Origin: Desulfitobacterium dehalogenans ATCC 51507
GTDB taxonomy: Bacteria; Bacillota; Desulfitobacteriia; Desulfitobacteriales; Desulfitobacteriaceae
DNA: 64,000 bases
Assembly (NCBI RefSeq): GCF_000243155.2
Contig: NC_018017.1
Span: 2,728,001 to 2,792,000, forward strand
Reading direction: 5' to 3'
This document shows, piece after piece, positions 1 to 9,082 of the stretch. Made by a program: the position numbers and the translations under genes. The first letter of the stretch is position 1. Each line of letters opens with the position of its first letter. A model generated the notes under the pieces. It was not told the origin of the DNA, searched no databases, and saw only the letters and a list, made by a program, of their open reading frames with translations.

Positions 1-551
1 TTACCGGAGTCGCTGAATTTTTGAAACGGCCCTATGGCAATCTTTCCGGGGGCCAGCGCCGCCGGGCGGATATCGCCCGAGCCTTGGTTAACGCACCGAA
101 AATTTTGTTTTTAGATGAGCCCACCACAGGGTTGGATCCTCAGACCCGTAAAAATGTCTGGGAGACCATCCAGAAAATGCAGAAAGAAAAGGACATGACG
201 ATCTTTCTGACAACCCACTATATGGAGGAAGCTGCCGAAGCAGATTATGTTATTGTGATCGACAACGGCGAAATCGCTGCTAAAGGAACGCCCACCGAAC
301 TCAAACAGGAATATGCCAGTGACCGGCTTAAGCTTTCTTATCATGACAAAGAAAAACTAAGCATAGCTCTTCAGGAAATGCGCATCCCTTTCCATCAGGT
401 TGCCGATCAAATCATTATCGAACTCTCATCAACCCTGGAGGCTTTGCCGATTCTTGCCGGATGTCAAACTTATCTCACAGGCTTGGAAGTCAGTCATGGT
501 ACCATGGACGATGCCTTTATTAAGATCACCGGAAAGGAGATCAGAGAATGA
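1..551 (+). CDS. ABC transporter ATP-binding protein, 5' end cut off by window
   Basis: ATPase subunit of an ABC exporter, lacking its N-terminus because the open frame (phase of position 3) runs off the left edge. Visible are the signature [15 protein letters not shown], Walker [13 protein letters not shown] and the switch histidine in TTHYMEEA; Walker A must lie upstream. The C-terminal part after about residue 90 resembles the extra domain of DrrA/CcmA-type ATPases. Its stop overlaps the ATG of the next gene (ATGA), so it is translationally coupled to the ABC-2 permease. Likely role: export of a drug or lipid-like substrate; the substrate cannot be read from sequence. Confidence 0.93.
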   Translation, partial: TGVAEFLKRPYGNLSGGQRRRADIARALVNAPKILFLDEPTTGLDPQTRKNVWETIQKMQKEKDMTIFLTTHYMEEAAEADYVIVIDNGEIAAKGTPTELKQEYASDRLKLSYHDKEKLSIALQEMRIPFHQVADQIIIELSSTLEALPILAGCQTYLTGLEVSHGTMDDAFIKITGKEIRE

Positions 552-1402
552 TCAACTTTATGCTGCGCAATCTGAAAATCTTCTTTAGAGATAAAAGTGC
601 GGTTTTCTTTTCTCTGCTGGCGGTTTTTATCATTATCGGCCTCTATGCCCTTTTTTTAGGAGATGTTTGGACTGAGGATTATTCTGATATAGAGAATGCC
701 CGTTATCTTATGGATAGTTGGATCATGGCAGGATTGCTGGCTGTTACTTCCGTGACGACGACCATGGGGGCCCTGGGAATTATGGTGGCGGATAAAGCCA
801 GGAATATTATCAAGGATTTTCAATCATCGCCTGTTTCGAGAAGCGCCCTTGCCGGAGGCTATAGTTTAAGTGCTTTTGTCATTGGGGTCATCATGAGCAT
901 TGTGGCCCTGATCTTAGCCGAAATTTACATTCTCGCCAATGGCGGGGAGCTGCTGACAGGGACAAAGACACTGCAGGTACTGGCGCTTATTCTGCTCTCT
1001 TCTCTGGCAAGCACAGCGATCCTATTTTTTCTGGCTTCTCTCTTCAAGAGTCTCCATGCTTTTTCAACAGCCAGCACCATTATCGGAACCCTTATCGGTT
1101 TTTTAACCGGTATCTATTTGCCCATTGGGGTTTTGCCTGAAGCAATACAATATGCGATAAAGATTTTCCCAATTTCCCATGCTGCCCTTCTATTTCGTCA
1201 GATCCTTATGGAAGCACCCCTTCAAAAGGCTTTTGCCCATGCCCCGGCAGAGAGCCTGGAGGAATTTAATTCAATGATGGGCGTGACTTTCCGTTTCGGA
1301 GATACTCTCTTAACTCCCCAGGGAAGTATTTTAGTGCTGCTTGTTACCGCAGGGCTGTTTTATGGTTTGAGTATCCTGAACCTGTCCCGTAAACGCAAAT
1401 AG
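548..1402 (+). CDS. ABC-2 type transporter permease
   Basis: Membrane subunit partnering the preceding ATPase, with which it overlaps by 4 nt. 284 residues with about six hydrophobic segments: one near residues 18-37, then a cluster from about 75 to 215 and a last helix just before the basic C-terminus (LSRKRK). The large loop after helix 1 and the pattern of the last helices fit the ABC2_membrane family of two-gene exporters. No substrate-specific feature is visible. The gene is followed by a non-coding stretch holding a structured repeat, so the transcript probably ends soon after. Confidence 0.9.
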   Translation: MINFMLRNLKIFFRDKSAVFFSLLAVFIIIGLYALFLGDVWTEDYSDIENARYLMDSWIMAGLLAVTSVTTTMGALGIMVADKARNIIKDFQSSPVSRSALAGGYSLSAFVIGVIMSIVALILAEIYILANGGELLTGTKTLQVLALILLSSLASTAILFFLASLFKSLHAFSTASTIIGTLIGFLTGIYLPIGVLPEAIQYAIKIFPISHAALLFRQILMEAPLQKAFAHAPAESLEEFNSMMGVTFRFGDTLLTPQGSILVLLVTAGLFYGLSILNLSRKRK

Positions 1403-1455
1403 CATAATATGACAAAGTAAGGGCTCTTTTGTTTTTGCTAAAATTGAGTAAAAAA

Positions 1456-1571
1456 GTATAAAGAAAACCCGGCTTCGCCGTGCTTTTTAAACATGCATCC
1501 AGAAAGGCGAAGTCGTTGGTTGCACTTATGCTGGAGAAAAGTATACATCGACGTTATACTTTCTGACAGTA
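1456..1571 (+). repeat. Structured intergenic repeat, copy 1 of 2
   Basis: Non-coding element shared with 17566-17682. It has an outer AACC/GGTT pairing, a 9-bp stem (GGCTTCGCC at 1471-1479 with GGCGAAGTC at 1506-1514, one G-U), an inner TGC/GCA pair around an AAAC-containing loop, and a second hairpin, AGAAAAGTATA with TATACTTTCT, around 1534-1565. In the other copy the first stem is fully Watson-Crick and the inner pair is GAGC/GCTC, so pairing survives base change. It lies about 85 nt upstream of the DUF1540 gene. The role is unknown; it could be a structured RNA leader or a miniature repeat. Confidence 0.7.
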
Positions 1572-1656
1572 TAAAAAAAACTTATCGCGGGAAATTATAT
1601 ACTGATTCAGGGTAACCATCTCTGAACCCATCTCAATTATAAAGGAGGACATGATA

Positions 1657-1839
1657 ATGCCTGGACGTGTAGACAAAATCGATTCCCATCTTCAAGGAGT
1701 TAAATGTGTGGTCAATACCTGTCACTATTGGGGAAATGATCACTGTCATGCCCAAACCATCGAAATTCAAGCCCCTAATGCTAAAACGACTGAAATGACG
1801 GACTGTGCTACCTTCGTTCCCAATGGAAGCATGAGCTAG
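1657..1839 (+). CDS. DUF1540 domain small cysteine protein
   Basis: 60-residue protein of the DUF1540 type: the motif VNTCHYWGNDHC followed about 20 residues later by DCATF gives a Cys/His pattern suggesting metal binding. Such small proteins are common in spore-forming Clostridia; the function is not established. The start is placed at ATG 1657 because AGGAGG at 1643-1648 is 8 nt upstream of it; the ATG at 1651 sits only 2 nt from that ribosome site. Confidence 0.85.
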   Translation: MPGRVDKIDSHLQGVKCVVNTCHYWGNDHCHAQTIEIQAPNAKTTEMTDCATFVPNGSMS

Positions 1840-1885
1840 GTAGGTAAGAATTAATATTCCATCCTGAGGTTCAAAAACCTTCTTG

Positions 1886-1926
1886 AGCAGAAAAGAGTAA
1901 GGATACATGTTCCTTACTCTTTCTGC
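1886..1926 (+). terminator. Intrinsic terminator, probably bidirectional
   Basis: Near-perfect hairpin with arms AGCAGAAAAGAGTAAGG and CCTTACTCTTTCTGCT followed by TTCTTT. It separates the DUF1540 gene (+) from the convergent CPBP gene (-). Confidence 0.8.
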
Positions 1927-1934
1927 TTCTTTAA

Positions 1935-2591
1935 CTATTCGTCTTTTGGGGCATTGGGAATCAAGGGAAGATAGTACTTCTTGGCTAAAAGAGCGGCTCC
2001 GAAATTATAGAGAAAATGAGCGTATACCGTGGCCCAAAGAGTTCCTGTAAATCCATAGAGGGAGCAGAGAAGCAAGCTGACGACAAAGACTCCGCACATC
2101 AAGACAGGTTTCTTGAGATAACGAAGGTGCATCCCGGTAAAGAGAATGCTCGTGAATAAGATACCATAAAGAGGACCAAAAAAGTTACCTAGGCCCGTCT
2201 GGACGACCCCTCTTACCAGGAGTTCCTCAGAAAATGCCCCGATTAAAAACATGGGAAAAAGGAACTTAGCCGGCAACTCTAATAAGAGACGGTTAACGCC
2301 GCCATCATCAAAAGCTTCTATAGAGAAGATCTTCCAGGCCAGAAATTGTAAACCCATCCCCAAAAGGGCTGCTGCCGAACCTAAGAGCCATATCCCTCCG
2401 GTATTATCCCAGGCAAAAAAGGTTTGCCAAGGATACCCTTTGCGCAGATAGAAAAGCCAAAGGAGGAATGCTCCCGGAATCAATAAGAGAAGCTGGGTCA
2501 GCCAAAATGATGGGATAAGCGCTGCACGGAGTTGTTCTTCATGATTATCCATAGTTTCCACCAAACTATCCTCCTCCACAACCGGCCTCAT
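1935..2591 (-). CDS. CPBP family intramembrane metalloprotease
   Basis: 218-residue membrane protein of the CPBP/Abi (CAAX-protease-like) family. The glutamate-arginine motif SEELLVRG, the second motif FTGMH and the third motif AHFLYN supply the expected Glu/His/Asn catalytic set within about six hydrophobic helices. Substrate unknown; relatives act in prenyl-protein processing, bacteriocin immunity or stress signalling. The start is uncertain: ATG 2591 is the longest form, but GAGGAGG just inside the frame lies 5 nt before a TTG at 2564 and could define the real start. Monocistronic. Confidence 0.85.
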   Translation of the reverse strand: MRPVVEEDSLVETMDNHEEQLRAALIPSFWLTQLLLLIPGAFLLWLFYLRKGYPWQTFFAWDNTGGIWLLGSAAALLGMGLQFLAWKIFSIEAFDDGGVNRLLLELPAKFLFPMFLIGAFSEELLVRGVVQTGLGNFFGPLYGILFTSILFTGMHLRYLKKPVLMCGVFVVSLLLCSLYGFTGTLWATVYAHFLYNFGAALLAKKYYLPLIPNAPKDE

Positions 2592-2699
2592 CTTATCCTA
2601 TAGTGAACAGGACGAGTTTGCAAGTCATAGAAATCAAAGAATATCCTCTTTCCTCACTTGCCTTTCCCCGGACCAATCATTATTATAGAAGAAGAATTT

Positions 2700-2732
2700 G
2701 TCCACTTCGTGGACATAGGAAACAAGTTTCCT
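2700..2732 (+). promoter_or_regulatory. Twin short hairpins in the leader of the methyltransferase gene
   Basis: Two perfect hairpins stand 2 nt apart: GTCCAC-TTC-GTGGAC (2700-2714) and AGGAAAC-AA-GTTTCCT (2717-2732). They end 8 nt before the AAGGGGG ribosome site of the gene starting at 2756. They are too short for a standard terminator and may protect the mRNA end or modulate translation; this is inference. Confidence 0.5.
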
Positions 2733-2755
2733 TTATGATGAAGGGGGATACCGTA

Positions 2756-3925
2756 TTGGCTAAAATAGAACTGATCGCCACCAGTGCTTTTGGCATTGAA
2801 TCCATAGTAAACCGTGAACTCCATAATCTAGGCTATACAGAAACCCGGGTGGAAAACGGTAAAATTTCTTTTACCGCCAATGAGCTGGGGGTTTGCCGGG
2901 CTAATCTGTGGCTGCGTTCAGCTGAACGCGTCCTTCTGAAAATGGGTGAATTCAAAGCCACGACCTTTGAAGAGCTTTTTCAGCACACCAAAGCCCTGCC
3001 CTGGGAAGAATGGCTCCCCATCGATGCGGAATTCCCTGTGGAAGGCAAATCCATAAAATCCAAGCTTTTTAGTGTCTCCGATTGCCAGGCTATTGTCAAA
3101 AAAGCTATCGTAGAACGGCTCAAAGAGGCTTACGGTATCAGTTGGTTTAAGGAAACCGGCCCTAAGTACAAAATCGAAGTCGCTCTTTTAAAGGACATCG
3201 TCACTCTTACGATTGACACTTCCGGTGCCGGACTGCACAAACGAGGCTATCGCAGACTGGCGGGGCAAGCTCCTTTAAAAGAAACCTTAGCCGCCGCCAT
3301 GATCAATCTGAGTTACTGGAAAGCGGACCGCGCCCTTATTGATCCTTTCTGTGGCACGGGAACCATACCTATTGAGGCAGCCATGATCGCTCTTAACCGA
3401 GCGCCGGGCTTGAAGAGGGATTTCGTCGCTGAAACCTGGCCCAACATTAAGGAGAAATACTGGCAGCAAGCTCGTGAAGAAGCCCAGGATCTTTATGTTC
3501 GGGATCAGGAACTGCATATTTATGGTTCGGATATCGACCCCAAGGCCCTGCAGCTTGCCCGGGCTCACTGTGAAGATGCAGGACTGACGGATAAGATATT
3601 TTTCCAACGTTTGCCTGCAGCCGAAGTGCGCTCCCGGTTCCAATACGGCCATCTGATCACCAACCCTCCTTATGGAGAGCGTTTGGGTGAGGAAGAGGAA
3701 GTCAAACAGCTTTATAAAGATCTGGGAGAGACATTCAAGAATCTGGAAACCTGGTCCCTGCATGTGATCACGACGGATAAACACCCTGAGCTTCTGATTG
3801 GACGCCGCTGGGATAAGAGCAGAAAGCTTTACAATGGCCGCTTAGAATGCCATTATTATCAATTCTTCGGCCCCAAGCCCCCAAGACGCCCACGGGATCA
3901 GGAAGGGGCAGAAGGCACACCTTAA
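2756..3925 (+). CDS. THUMP-domain class I rRNA (guanine-N2) methyltransferase, YpsC/RlmL type
   Basis: SAM-dependent RNA methyltransferase. The N-terminus (AKIELIATSAFGIES) and following about 150 residues match the THUMP region of the YpsC/RlmL family; the catalytic half has DPFCGTGTIPIEAA (SAM motif I), GSDIDPKAL (acidic loop) and the N2-guanine methylase motif TNPPYGERLG. The known bacterial relative methylates 23S rRNA in the large subunit. A TTG start at 2756 is chosen because AAGGGGG at 2741-2747 precedes it and the protein then begins in the family's usual way, about 389 residues; an upstream ATG at 2603 adds an atypical 51-residue extension. Confidence 0.9.
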   Translation: MAKIELIATSAFGIESIVNRELHNLGYTETRVENGKISFTANELGVCRANLWLRSAERVLLKMGEFKATTFEELFQHTKALPWEEWLPIDAEFPVEGKSIKSKLFSVSDCQAIVKKAIVERLKEAYGISWFKETGPKYKIEVALLKDIVTLTIDTSGAGLHKRGYRRLAGQAPLKETLAAAMINLSYWKADRALIDPFCGTGTIPIEAAMIALNRAPGLKRDFVAETWPNIKEKYWQQAREEAQDLYVRDQELHIYGSDIDPKALQLARAHCEDAGLTDKIFFQRLPAAEVRSRFQYGHLITNPPYGERLGEEEEVKQLYKDLGETFKNLETWSLHVITTDKHPELLIGRRWDKSRKLYNGRLECHYYQFFGPKPPRRPRDQEGAEGTP

Positions 3926-3964
3926 TTTTCCCAAAGGCTCAAGCACAGGCATAAGCAAAGATTT

Positions 3965-4004
3965 AAAAAAGATAGGTTCCCCCTTAGGGGTGCCTATCTT
4001 TTTT
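3965..4004. terminator. Bidirectional intrinsic terminator
   Basis: Hairpin AAAAAAGATAGG...CCTATCTTTTTT with an inner CCCC/GGGG pair; A-run and T-run on both sides. It serves the convergent methyltransferase (+) and aspartokinase (-) genes. Confidence 0.85.
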
Positions 4005-4014
4005 ACTCTCAAAA

Positions 4015-5397
4015 TTATCCCAAACACAAATCTTCATTAAGATGGTAAATGGCACGAGTGTACTTATCCCGGTCAATCACAAATTGCATATTGACTTGAC
4101 GAAGGGATTGGGACACACAGTTCACATTAATATGGTTTTTCGCTAAACTGCTGGTAGCACGGGCTAAAATATTCGGAACAGCAATATTCGACCCAATCAC
4201 ACAGACTATGGCCGCCGGCAAAATAGTCACGGTCTGATAAGCCCCTTTCAATTCCGCTACCAGGTCTTCGTCCAAATCATGCTCCCAGATCACGAGAGAG
4301 ATACTATTGGCATTGGTGGCTTTCATGATATAACTTACGGAATATTTCATGAACATCTCCATAATCTGCTTATCGTATCCTGCCTCACCGACCATTAAAG
4401 AATCATGGATTTCCACTACGACCACCTTATCCGAACCGGCAATAATCTCGATTTTGGCTTCGGGACCAATATAATCCTTGGAGATGAGTGTTCCCGGATG
4501 ATCCGGCTCGAAGGTGTTCTTCAGACGCAGATTGATCCCGCCCATTTCCAGAGGTTTGGATGCATTGGGATGGATGGCTTCCATGCCTATATCTGCAAGC
4601 TGATCAGCAACATCATAATTGGTCCGTCCTACGGGGATGGCCTTTTCTACCCCCACAATCTTTGGATCGGCAGAAGAGAGATGGAACTCTTTGTGAATAA
4701 TGGCTTCATCCGCATGAAGATGAGTGGCAATCCGGGAGAAAGTGATCTCCGAATAGCCCCGTTCAAATTGACGCATTATCCCTTCTTTGCCTTTCGTATA
4801 CCCGGTCACGACGACAATCTCCTTGAAGGGATCCACGCCCCGAAAAGCTTTGGCTATCCGCTCATCAATAGTCAGCTGACGGGAGTCCCGAAGGCCTGTT
4901 AAATCCACAAGGCGGGCGGGTATGCCGCGATTTTGCAGGATGTTCACGGAATTGAAGGCTGAATGAGCTTCTCCTAAAGAAGCCAGAAGCTCTCTTGCAG
5001 CAGAGAAAATATTCTCACGATCCACATAACCGGAGGCAATGATTTCATGCATACTATGCAAATAGGATTTGGTCTGATTGATCCTTGAAGCCAGGAACTC
5101 CTTAGCCGCTTCAGCATCTAAGCCAATTTTCACAAACCCCTCGTTAATCTTAAGCAGATCCTGCAATAAGAGAGTCAAAGCTTCTTCACAATCTTCACCA
5201 TTGATAAAATGACGATAGATCCCCGGGGCTTTTGTCTTTTTATCCTCCAAAAGCTTATTGGTCACCCCTGCGTAGGCAGAAACAACAAACACTCTCCCGA
5301 AGCTAAAACGCCGTGAATCCTGTTCCCCAATAATATTTTTCAAGACATCTTCAAATTGGGACATAGAAGTGCCCCCGATTTTTTCTACCGTTAACAT
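4015..5397 (-). CDS. Aspartate kinase, Ask_Ect-like
   Basis: Phosphorylates aspartate, the first step toward lysine, threonine and methionine. The N-terminal kinase motif is KIGGTSMS rather than the usual KFGGTS, and the overall layout (kinase domain to about residue 300, then two ACT regulatory domains ending MQFVIDRDKY) matches the aspartokinase subgroup often encoded with ectoine genes. No ect gene is nearby, so a general amino-acid role is more likely. ATG 5397 is chosen: GAGGTG lies 4 nt upstream and the protein then starts directly before the kinase motif. No lysine riboswitch was found in the leader. Confidence 0.88.
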   Translation of the reverse strand: MLTVEKIGGTSMSQFEDVLKNIIGEQDSRRFSFGRVFVVSAYAGVTNKLLEDKKTKAPGIYRHFINGEDCEEALTLLLQDLLKINEGFVKIGLDAEAAKEFLASRINQTKSYLHSMHEIIASGYVDRENIFSAARELLASLGEAHSAFNSVNILQNRGIPARLVDLTGLRDSRQLTIDERIAKAFRGVDPFKEIVVVTGYTKGKEGIMRQFERGYSEITFSRIATHLHADEAIIHKEFHLSSADPKIVGVEKAIPVGRTNYDVADQLADIGMEAIHPNASKPLEMGGINLRLKNTFEPDHPGTLISKDYIGPEAKIEIIAGSDKVVVVEIHDSLMVGEAGYDKQIMEMFMKYSVSYIMKATNANSISLVIWEHDLDEDLVAELKGAYQTVTILPAAIVCVIGSNIAVPNILARATSSLAKNHINVNCVSQSLRQVNMQFVIDRDKYTRAIYHLNEDLCLG

Positions 5398-5588
5398 ACA
5401 ACACCTCATTAGCATCAAGATCTCTGTTAAATAACACTATTCATCATTATAATACAGCGCCTGCCGGCCAACAAGATACAATTTCCCAATCGTAGGATAA
5501 ACAGCCAGCCAAAAAATTCCTAATGGTAATCTACCCTCACCTCGTTTCAGAGGATAAGAGGATCATACTTTTATCATATGCCATTAGC
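5398..5588. other. Intergenic region upstream of the aspartokinase gene
   Basis: Upstream (promoter side) of the minus-strand aspartokinase. It is AT-rich near 5430-5460. No conserved riboswitch core, ORF with a ribosome site or repeat was recognised. Confidence 0.5.
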
Positions 5589-5622
5589 AAAGGTGGTTCC
5601 GCTGTGGGGAACCACCTTTTTA
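5589..5622. terminator. Hairpin terminator
   Basis: Perfect 11-bp stem AAGGTGGTTCC with GGAACCACCTT around a short GC-rich loop, followed on + by TTTTT and on - by TTTGC. Best read as the end of the minus-strand glycosylase/acetyltransferase operon, although the better T-run is on +. Confidence 0.7.
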
Positions 5623-5733
5623 CACCGATTCATAAATCTTGACTTTCAGACTTTAGCCTCTAAATGTATGGCCATCTATTCACTTAGTCTATTCTCATCC
5701 TTCCAGAGAAGACAGGGATACAGGCTTAGCACC

Positions 5734-6327
5734 CTAAGACATGGCCCAAAGATACAGAGAAGCCACAGACCCGTAGGGTGAATACTTCTTACGGTAATGC
5801 TCAAAGGTCCCCTTAGATAACTCCTCCAGCACATAACAGTTCATCATTCCCCTGCGGATAGCTAAATCCCGATAACTGACCACGTCGGGCCGGCAAAGAG
5901 AAAAGATGAGCAGCATCTCTGCCGTCCACACTCCCACACCGGGTAAGGCTGACAAGGAGTGGATGATTTCCTCATCACTCAGGGTATGAAGCTTATGGAA
6001 ATCCACCTCACCTCTTTGGGCGGCCGCAGCAATCCCTTTGATATACCCCGCCTTGCGTGTGGACATTCCACAGCCTTGAATAGCCTTCAGATCGGCTAAA
6101 ACGATTTCCTCGGCACTGATATTTCCCAGGAGAGTTTGCAGCCGGTTCCATACGGTCTCAGCTGCTTTTTTGGAAATCTGCTGGCTGACCACACTGGAGA
6201 TCAGAGCTTTAAAAAGGTTCGGGGTAACCTCTCTCTCGATCATCCCCATGCGCTCTATAGCTTGCCCCAGGACTTCATCCCGGGTTTTTAAATACTCGAT
6301 TTCTTTTGACCCGTATGGAAAAATCAT
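5734..6327 (-). CDS. DNA-3-methyladenine glycosylase II-like (AlkA/HhH-GPD)
   Basis: Base-excision repair glycosylase that removes alkylated purines. 197 residues: HhH-GPD fold with the helix-hairpin-helix LSALPGVGVWTAEMLL at about residue 123-138 and the catalytic aspartate in SYRDLAIRRG. It lacks the N-terminal TBP-like half of E. coli AlkA, as is common for short Firmicute versions. It abuts the stop of the upstream acetyltransferase gene (6328), so the two are probably cotranscribed. Confidence 0.87.
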   Translation of the reverse strand: MIFPYGSKEIEYLKTRDEVLGQAIERMGMIEREVTPNLFKALISSVVSQQISKKAAETVWNRLQTLLGNISAEEIVLADLKAIQGCGMSTRKAGYIKGIAAAAQRGEVDFHKLHTLSDEEIIHSLSALPGVGVWTAEMLLIFSLCRPDVVSYRDLAIRRGMMNCYVLEELSKGTFEHYRKKYSPYGSVASLYLWAMS

Positions 6328-6756
6328 TTAGATTGTCCTCTCCATAACAATATGGGAAATTCCATCTTCCATGAATTCCTCAGAAGTTTGTCTATACCCT
6401 AGTCTTTCGTAAAAGTTCTGAGCCTGGGTTTGGGCATGAATCTTCGCTTTACAAAAGCCCTCCTCTTGGGCAATCTTTTCCAGGCTTTTGACGACGACGC
6501 TGCCTAAGCCGAATTTTCGCATGGCGGCACGCACACAGATCCGCTCCAATTTGGCCGTATCCCCCAGCCAACGCAGCCTTCCCGTGGCTGCCGGCTGGTC
6601 TTCATAATACACCAGAATATGACGGGCGGCTGCACCTGACTCATCATATCCATCGAATTCATCCTGCAGAGGAACCCCCTGCTCTTCAACAAAAACTTCC
6701 CTGCGAATTTGAAAAGCATCTTCTAATTCCGTACCTTTTACTTCAACGACGTTCAT
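6328..6756 (-). CDS. GNAT family N-acetyltransferase, ElaA/YjcF-like
   Basis: 142-residue acetyl-CoA-dependent transferase. The N-terminal IRREVFVEEQGVP and a following DEFDGYD are typical of the ElaA/YjcF branch; the acetyl-CoA loop reads RAAMRKFGLGSVVV and the C-terminal FYERLGYRQ motif is present. The substrate is unknown. ATG 6756 has GGAAGG 8 nt upstream; the longer frame to 6852 adds a Cys-rich leader without a ribosome site. It sits between a second GNAT gene and the glycosylase. Confidence 0.85.
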   Translation of the reverse strand: MNVVEVKGTELEDAFQIRREVFVEEQGVPLQDEFDGYDESGAAARHILVYYEDQPAATGRLRWLGDTAKLERICVRAAMRKFGLGSVVVKSLEKIAQEEGFCKAKIHAQTQAQNFYERLGYRQTSEEFMEDGISHIVMERTI

Positions 6757-6851
6757 GTGATATTCCTTCCTCTCGTGCCTTCCAAATATTATATTAAGTG
6801 TATCTCTTAAGCCTGGTGGACACGATCGGTTCACCAATGAGTTCGTAACCA

Positions 6852-7295
6852 TTAGTCAAAATCCTTGATCATCTGAATATACTCAAGATCATTAAATCCC
6901 AATCGTTTATACAGAGATATAGCTTTAACATTCTCTTCTTCCACCTCAAGCCGGATCCGCTTGATCTGGTCGTGCCGGTGCTCCTCTAAGTATTGAAAAA
7001 ACTCCCGGGCAAGCCCCTGCGAACGATAAGGAGGCAAAATATAAATCTCATCTATCCAGACTACGATTCCTCCAGCTTCCTGAGAAAAAGTCTTCGCTGT
7101 AATTGCATATCCGGCAACCTGGTTTTCCCACTCCAGTATATATCCATTCAGATAACGATCCGAACTCATCATCTCATCAAAAGTTCTTGTGTGAAATTCC
7201 TTGGGTACAGGCTGGAGAACAGCTTCCGAATGGTAGAATTCAAATGCCAGCTCCAGGAACCTTTCTCTGTCCGCTTCTGCCATTGCTCTGATCAT
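6852..7295 (-). CDS. GNAT family N-acetyltransferase
   Basis: 147 residues. The acetyl-CoA binding region is IYILPPYRSQGLAREFF (about residue 88-104), followed by the C-terminal motif AISLYKRLGFNDL. The substrate is not predictable; relatives acetylate amines, peptides or protein N-termini. GGAG 11 nt before the ATG supports the start. First gene of a probable GNAT-GNAT-glycosylase run on the minus strand. Confidence 0.85.
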   Translation of the reverse strand: MIRAMAEADRERFLELAFEFYHSEAVLQPVPKEFHTRTFDEMMSSDRYLNGYILEWENQVAGYAITAKTFSQEAGGIVVWIDEIYILPPYRSQGLAREFFQYLEEHRHDQIKRIRLEVEEENVKAISLYKRLGFNDLEYIQMIKDFD

Positions 7296-7378
7296 AACGT
7301 TTCAATCTCCTATGTATTTGATTTATCCTAATTATATCCTAACTAATTATATCAAACAAAGTCAAACCCACATTCCTG

Positions 7379-9055
7379 CTAGAACCTGCCTGAGCGCAAG
7401 ATCGATACCAAGAGAAGAATGAACATCATAGCTGCCATAACAAAACCGGCCTCAATAGCCGGTATTCGCCAAAAGACCAGGGGTTCCTTGCCTAAGGCGG
7501 AAGCAATGACTAAACCGCACATGATAATGCTGAAAGACAGTAATAAAATGCTAAAAGAAAGCTGATTGCTTATCCGATCCAGCTTCCGTATGAAAGTGGC
7601 TAATTCGGGTAAATAAATCTCCACCCGTACTTTGCCCCGCTGAATGCTGCTGAAAATCTCCTTCATTTGTTTCGGGAGATTGAATAAAAGATCCGAGTAT
7701 TCCCGAAAATGTTTCCAGGTTTTCTCGGCGAAAAAGACTGGATTGAGCCGTTCTTTAAGGAGCTGCTCTCCGAAGGGCTCGGCAATATCGATAATACTGA
7801 TCTCGGGATCCAGCTGCTCCACGATGCCTTCCAGGCTTAGAAGGGATTTGCCCAGCAGTACCAGATCGGCGGGAATAATAATCCGGTGTTTATAGGTCAC
7901 CTTAAACAGATCGTTGACGGCATTGCCCAGATCAACTTCACTCATAGGAACATCCAAGTACTTCTCTCTTAATAAATCCACATCCCGATACAATGCCTTG
8001 GGGTCCATATCCTCTGGAACGATCCCCATAGCAAACACGGCCTCCACCATGTCCTCCGTCTTCCGCCGCATCATCCCAATGACCAGGGAAGCGAAATGAT
8101 CCTTCATATCCGGGGAAAGTCTGCCGATCATGCCGAAATCGATCAAGGAAATAACCTGCTGGGGCAAAACGAAAATATTTCCCGGATGAGGGTCCCCATG
8201 AAAAAAACCCTCGATTAAGATTTGTTTAAACATAGCTTTGATCAGGTTTTCCGCTAGTACCTTACGATCATAACCCAGCGCTTCAAGAGTCTCGAATTGG
8301 CTGAGTTTTACCCCTTGAATATATTCCAGAGTCAAGACCTTTTTATTAGAGTACTCTTTATAGACTTTAGGAATGCGAATCGTGGGATCTCCTTGAAATT
8401 GCTTCCCCATCCGTTCGGCATTGCTTCCTTCAATCTCATAGTCCAATTCATTGCGCAAGGAATTAGCGAATTCCTCCACCATATCCTTTACATGATACAG
8501 AGCTGCCCAATCCACGCGCTTTTCCGCCAAAGCAGCCAAGTCCAGAAGTATTTCCAGATCCGTCTCAATGGTCCGGGCAATATGAGGGCGCTGGATTTTC
8601 ACCGCTACATTCTCCCCTGTTTTGAGAACAGCATAGTGGACTTGCCCGATAGAGGCAGCCGCCACCGGTTTTTCCTCAAAATGCTGAAAAATATCTTCCG
8701 GCAGGGCTCCCAGTTCCGTTTCAATAATTTGGCGAACGTCGGCAAAGGAAAAGGGGGGAACCTGATCCTGCAGTTTTTCCAGTTCAGTGATCAGGTAATC
8801 CGGAATAATATCCGGCCGAGTGCTGGCAATCTGCCCAATCTTAACATAAGTAGGCCCTAATTCCTCCAGGGCCTTACGCAAACGCTGACCGAGAGTTTGG
8901 GAGTCCGCCTCTTCTTCTCTCCTCAACATCCGCCTGGAATAAGAGATAAAATTAATAAGCCCCATCTCTTCCAGGATGAGGCTGAATCCATTACGGGCCA
9001 ATACCGTGGCAACTTCCTTATACCGATGAACATGACGAATTTTTCTTCCAATCAT
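7379..9055 (-). CDS. ABC1/UbiB atypical kinase-like protein
   Basis: 558-residue UbiB/ADCK family protein. The family motifs are all visible: KIGQ near residue 72, the Ala-rich nucleotide loop AAASIGQVH, the VAVKIQRP lysine, HGDPHPGNIF and LIDFGMIG. Two hydrophobic helices at the C-terminus (about 500-525 and 530-550) anchor it in the membrane. In other bacteria UbiB supports quinone biosynthesis as an ATPase; this organism's likely menaquinone use makes a lipid or quinone role plausible but unproven. It follows a phasin-like gene 27 nt upstream, presumably in one operon. Confidence 0.9.
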   Translation of the reverse strand: MIGRKIRHVHRYKEVATVLARNGFSLILEEMGLINFISYSRRMLRREEEADSQTLGQRLRKALEELGPTYVKIGQIASTRPDIIPDYLITELEKLQDQVPPFSFADVRQIIETELGALPEDIFQHFEEKPVAAASIGQVHYAVLKTGENVAVKIQRPHIARTIETDLEILLDLAALAEKRVDWAALYHVKDMVEEFANSLRNELDYEIEGSNAERMGKQFQGDPTIRIPKVYKEYSNKKVLTLEYIQGVKLSQFETLEALGYDRKVLAENLIKAMFKQILIEGFFHGDPHPGNIFVLPQQVISLIDFGMIGRLSPDMKDHFASLVIGMMRRKTEDMVEAVFAMGIVPEDMDPKALYRDVDLLREKYLDVPMSEVDLGNAVNDLFKVTYKHRIIIPADLVLLGKSLLSLEGIVEQLDPEISIIDIAEPFGEQLLKERLNPVFFAEKTWKHFREYSDLLFNLPKQMKEIFSSIQRGKVRVEIYLPELATFIRKLDRISNQLSFSILLLSFSIIMCGLVIASALGKEPLVFWRIPAIEAGFVMAAMMFILLLVSILRSGRF

Positions 9056-9082
9056 GCTAATACCCCTAATCTATCCCCAAGT

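Noticed and set aside
5398-5590. Possible lysine riboswitch upstream of aspartokinase
   Set aside because: A short GAGGTGAGGGTAGA-like stretch occurs, but the class's conserved segments and a terminator are missing.
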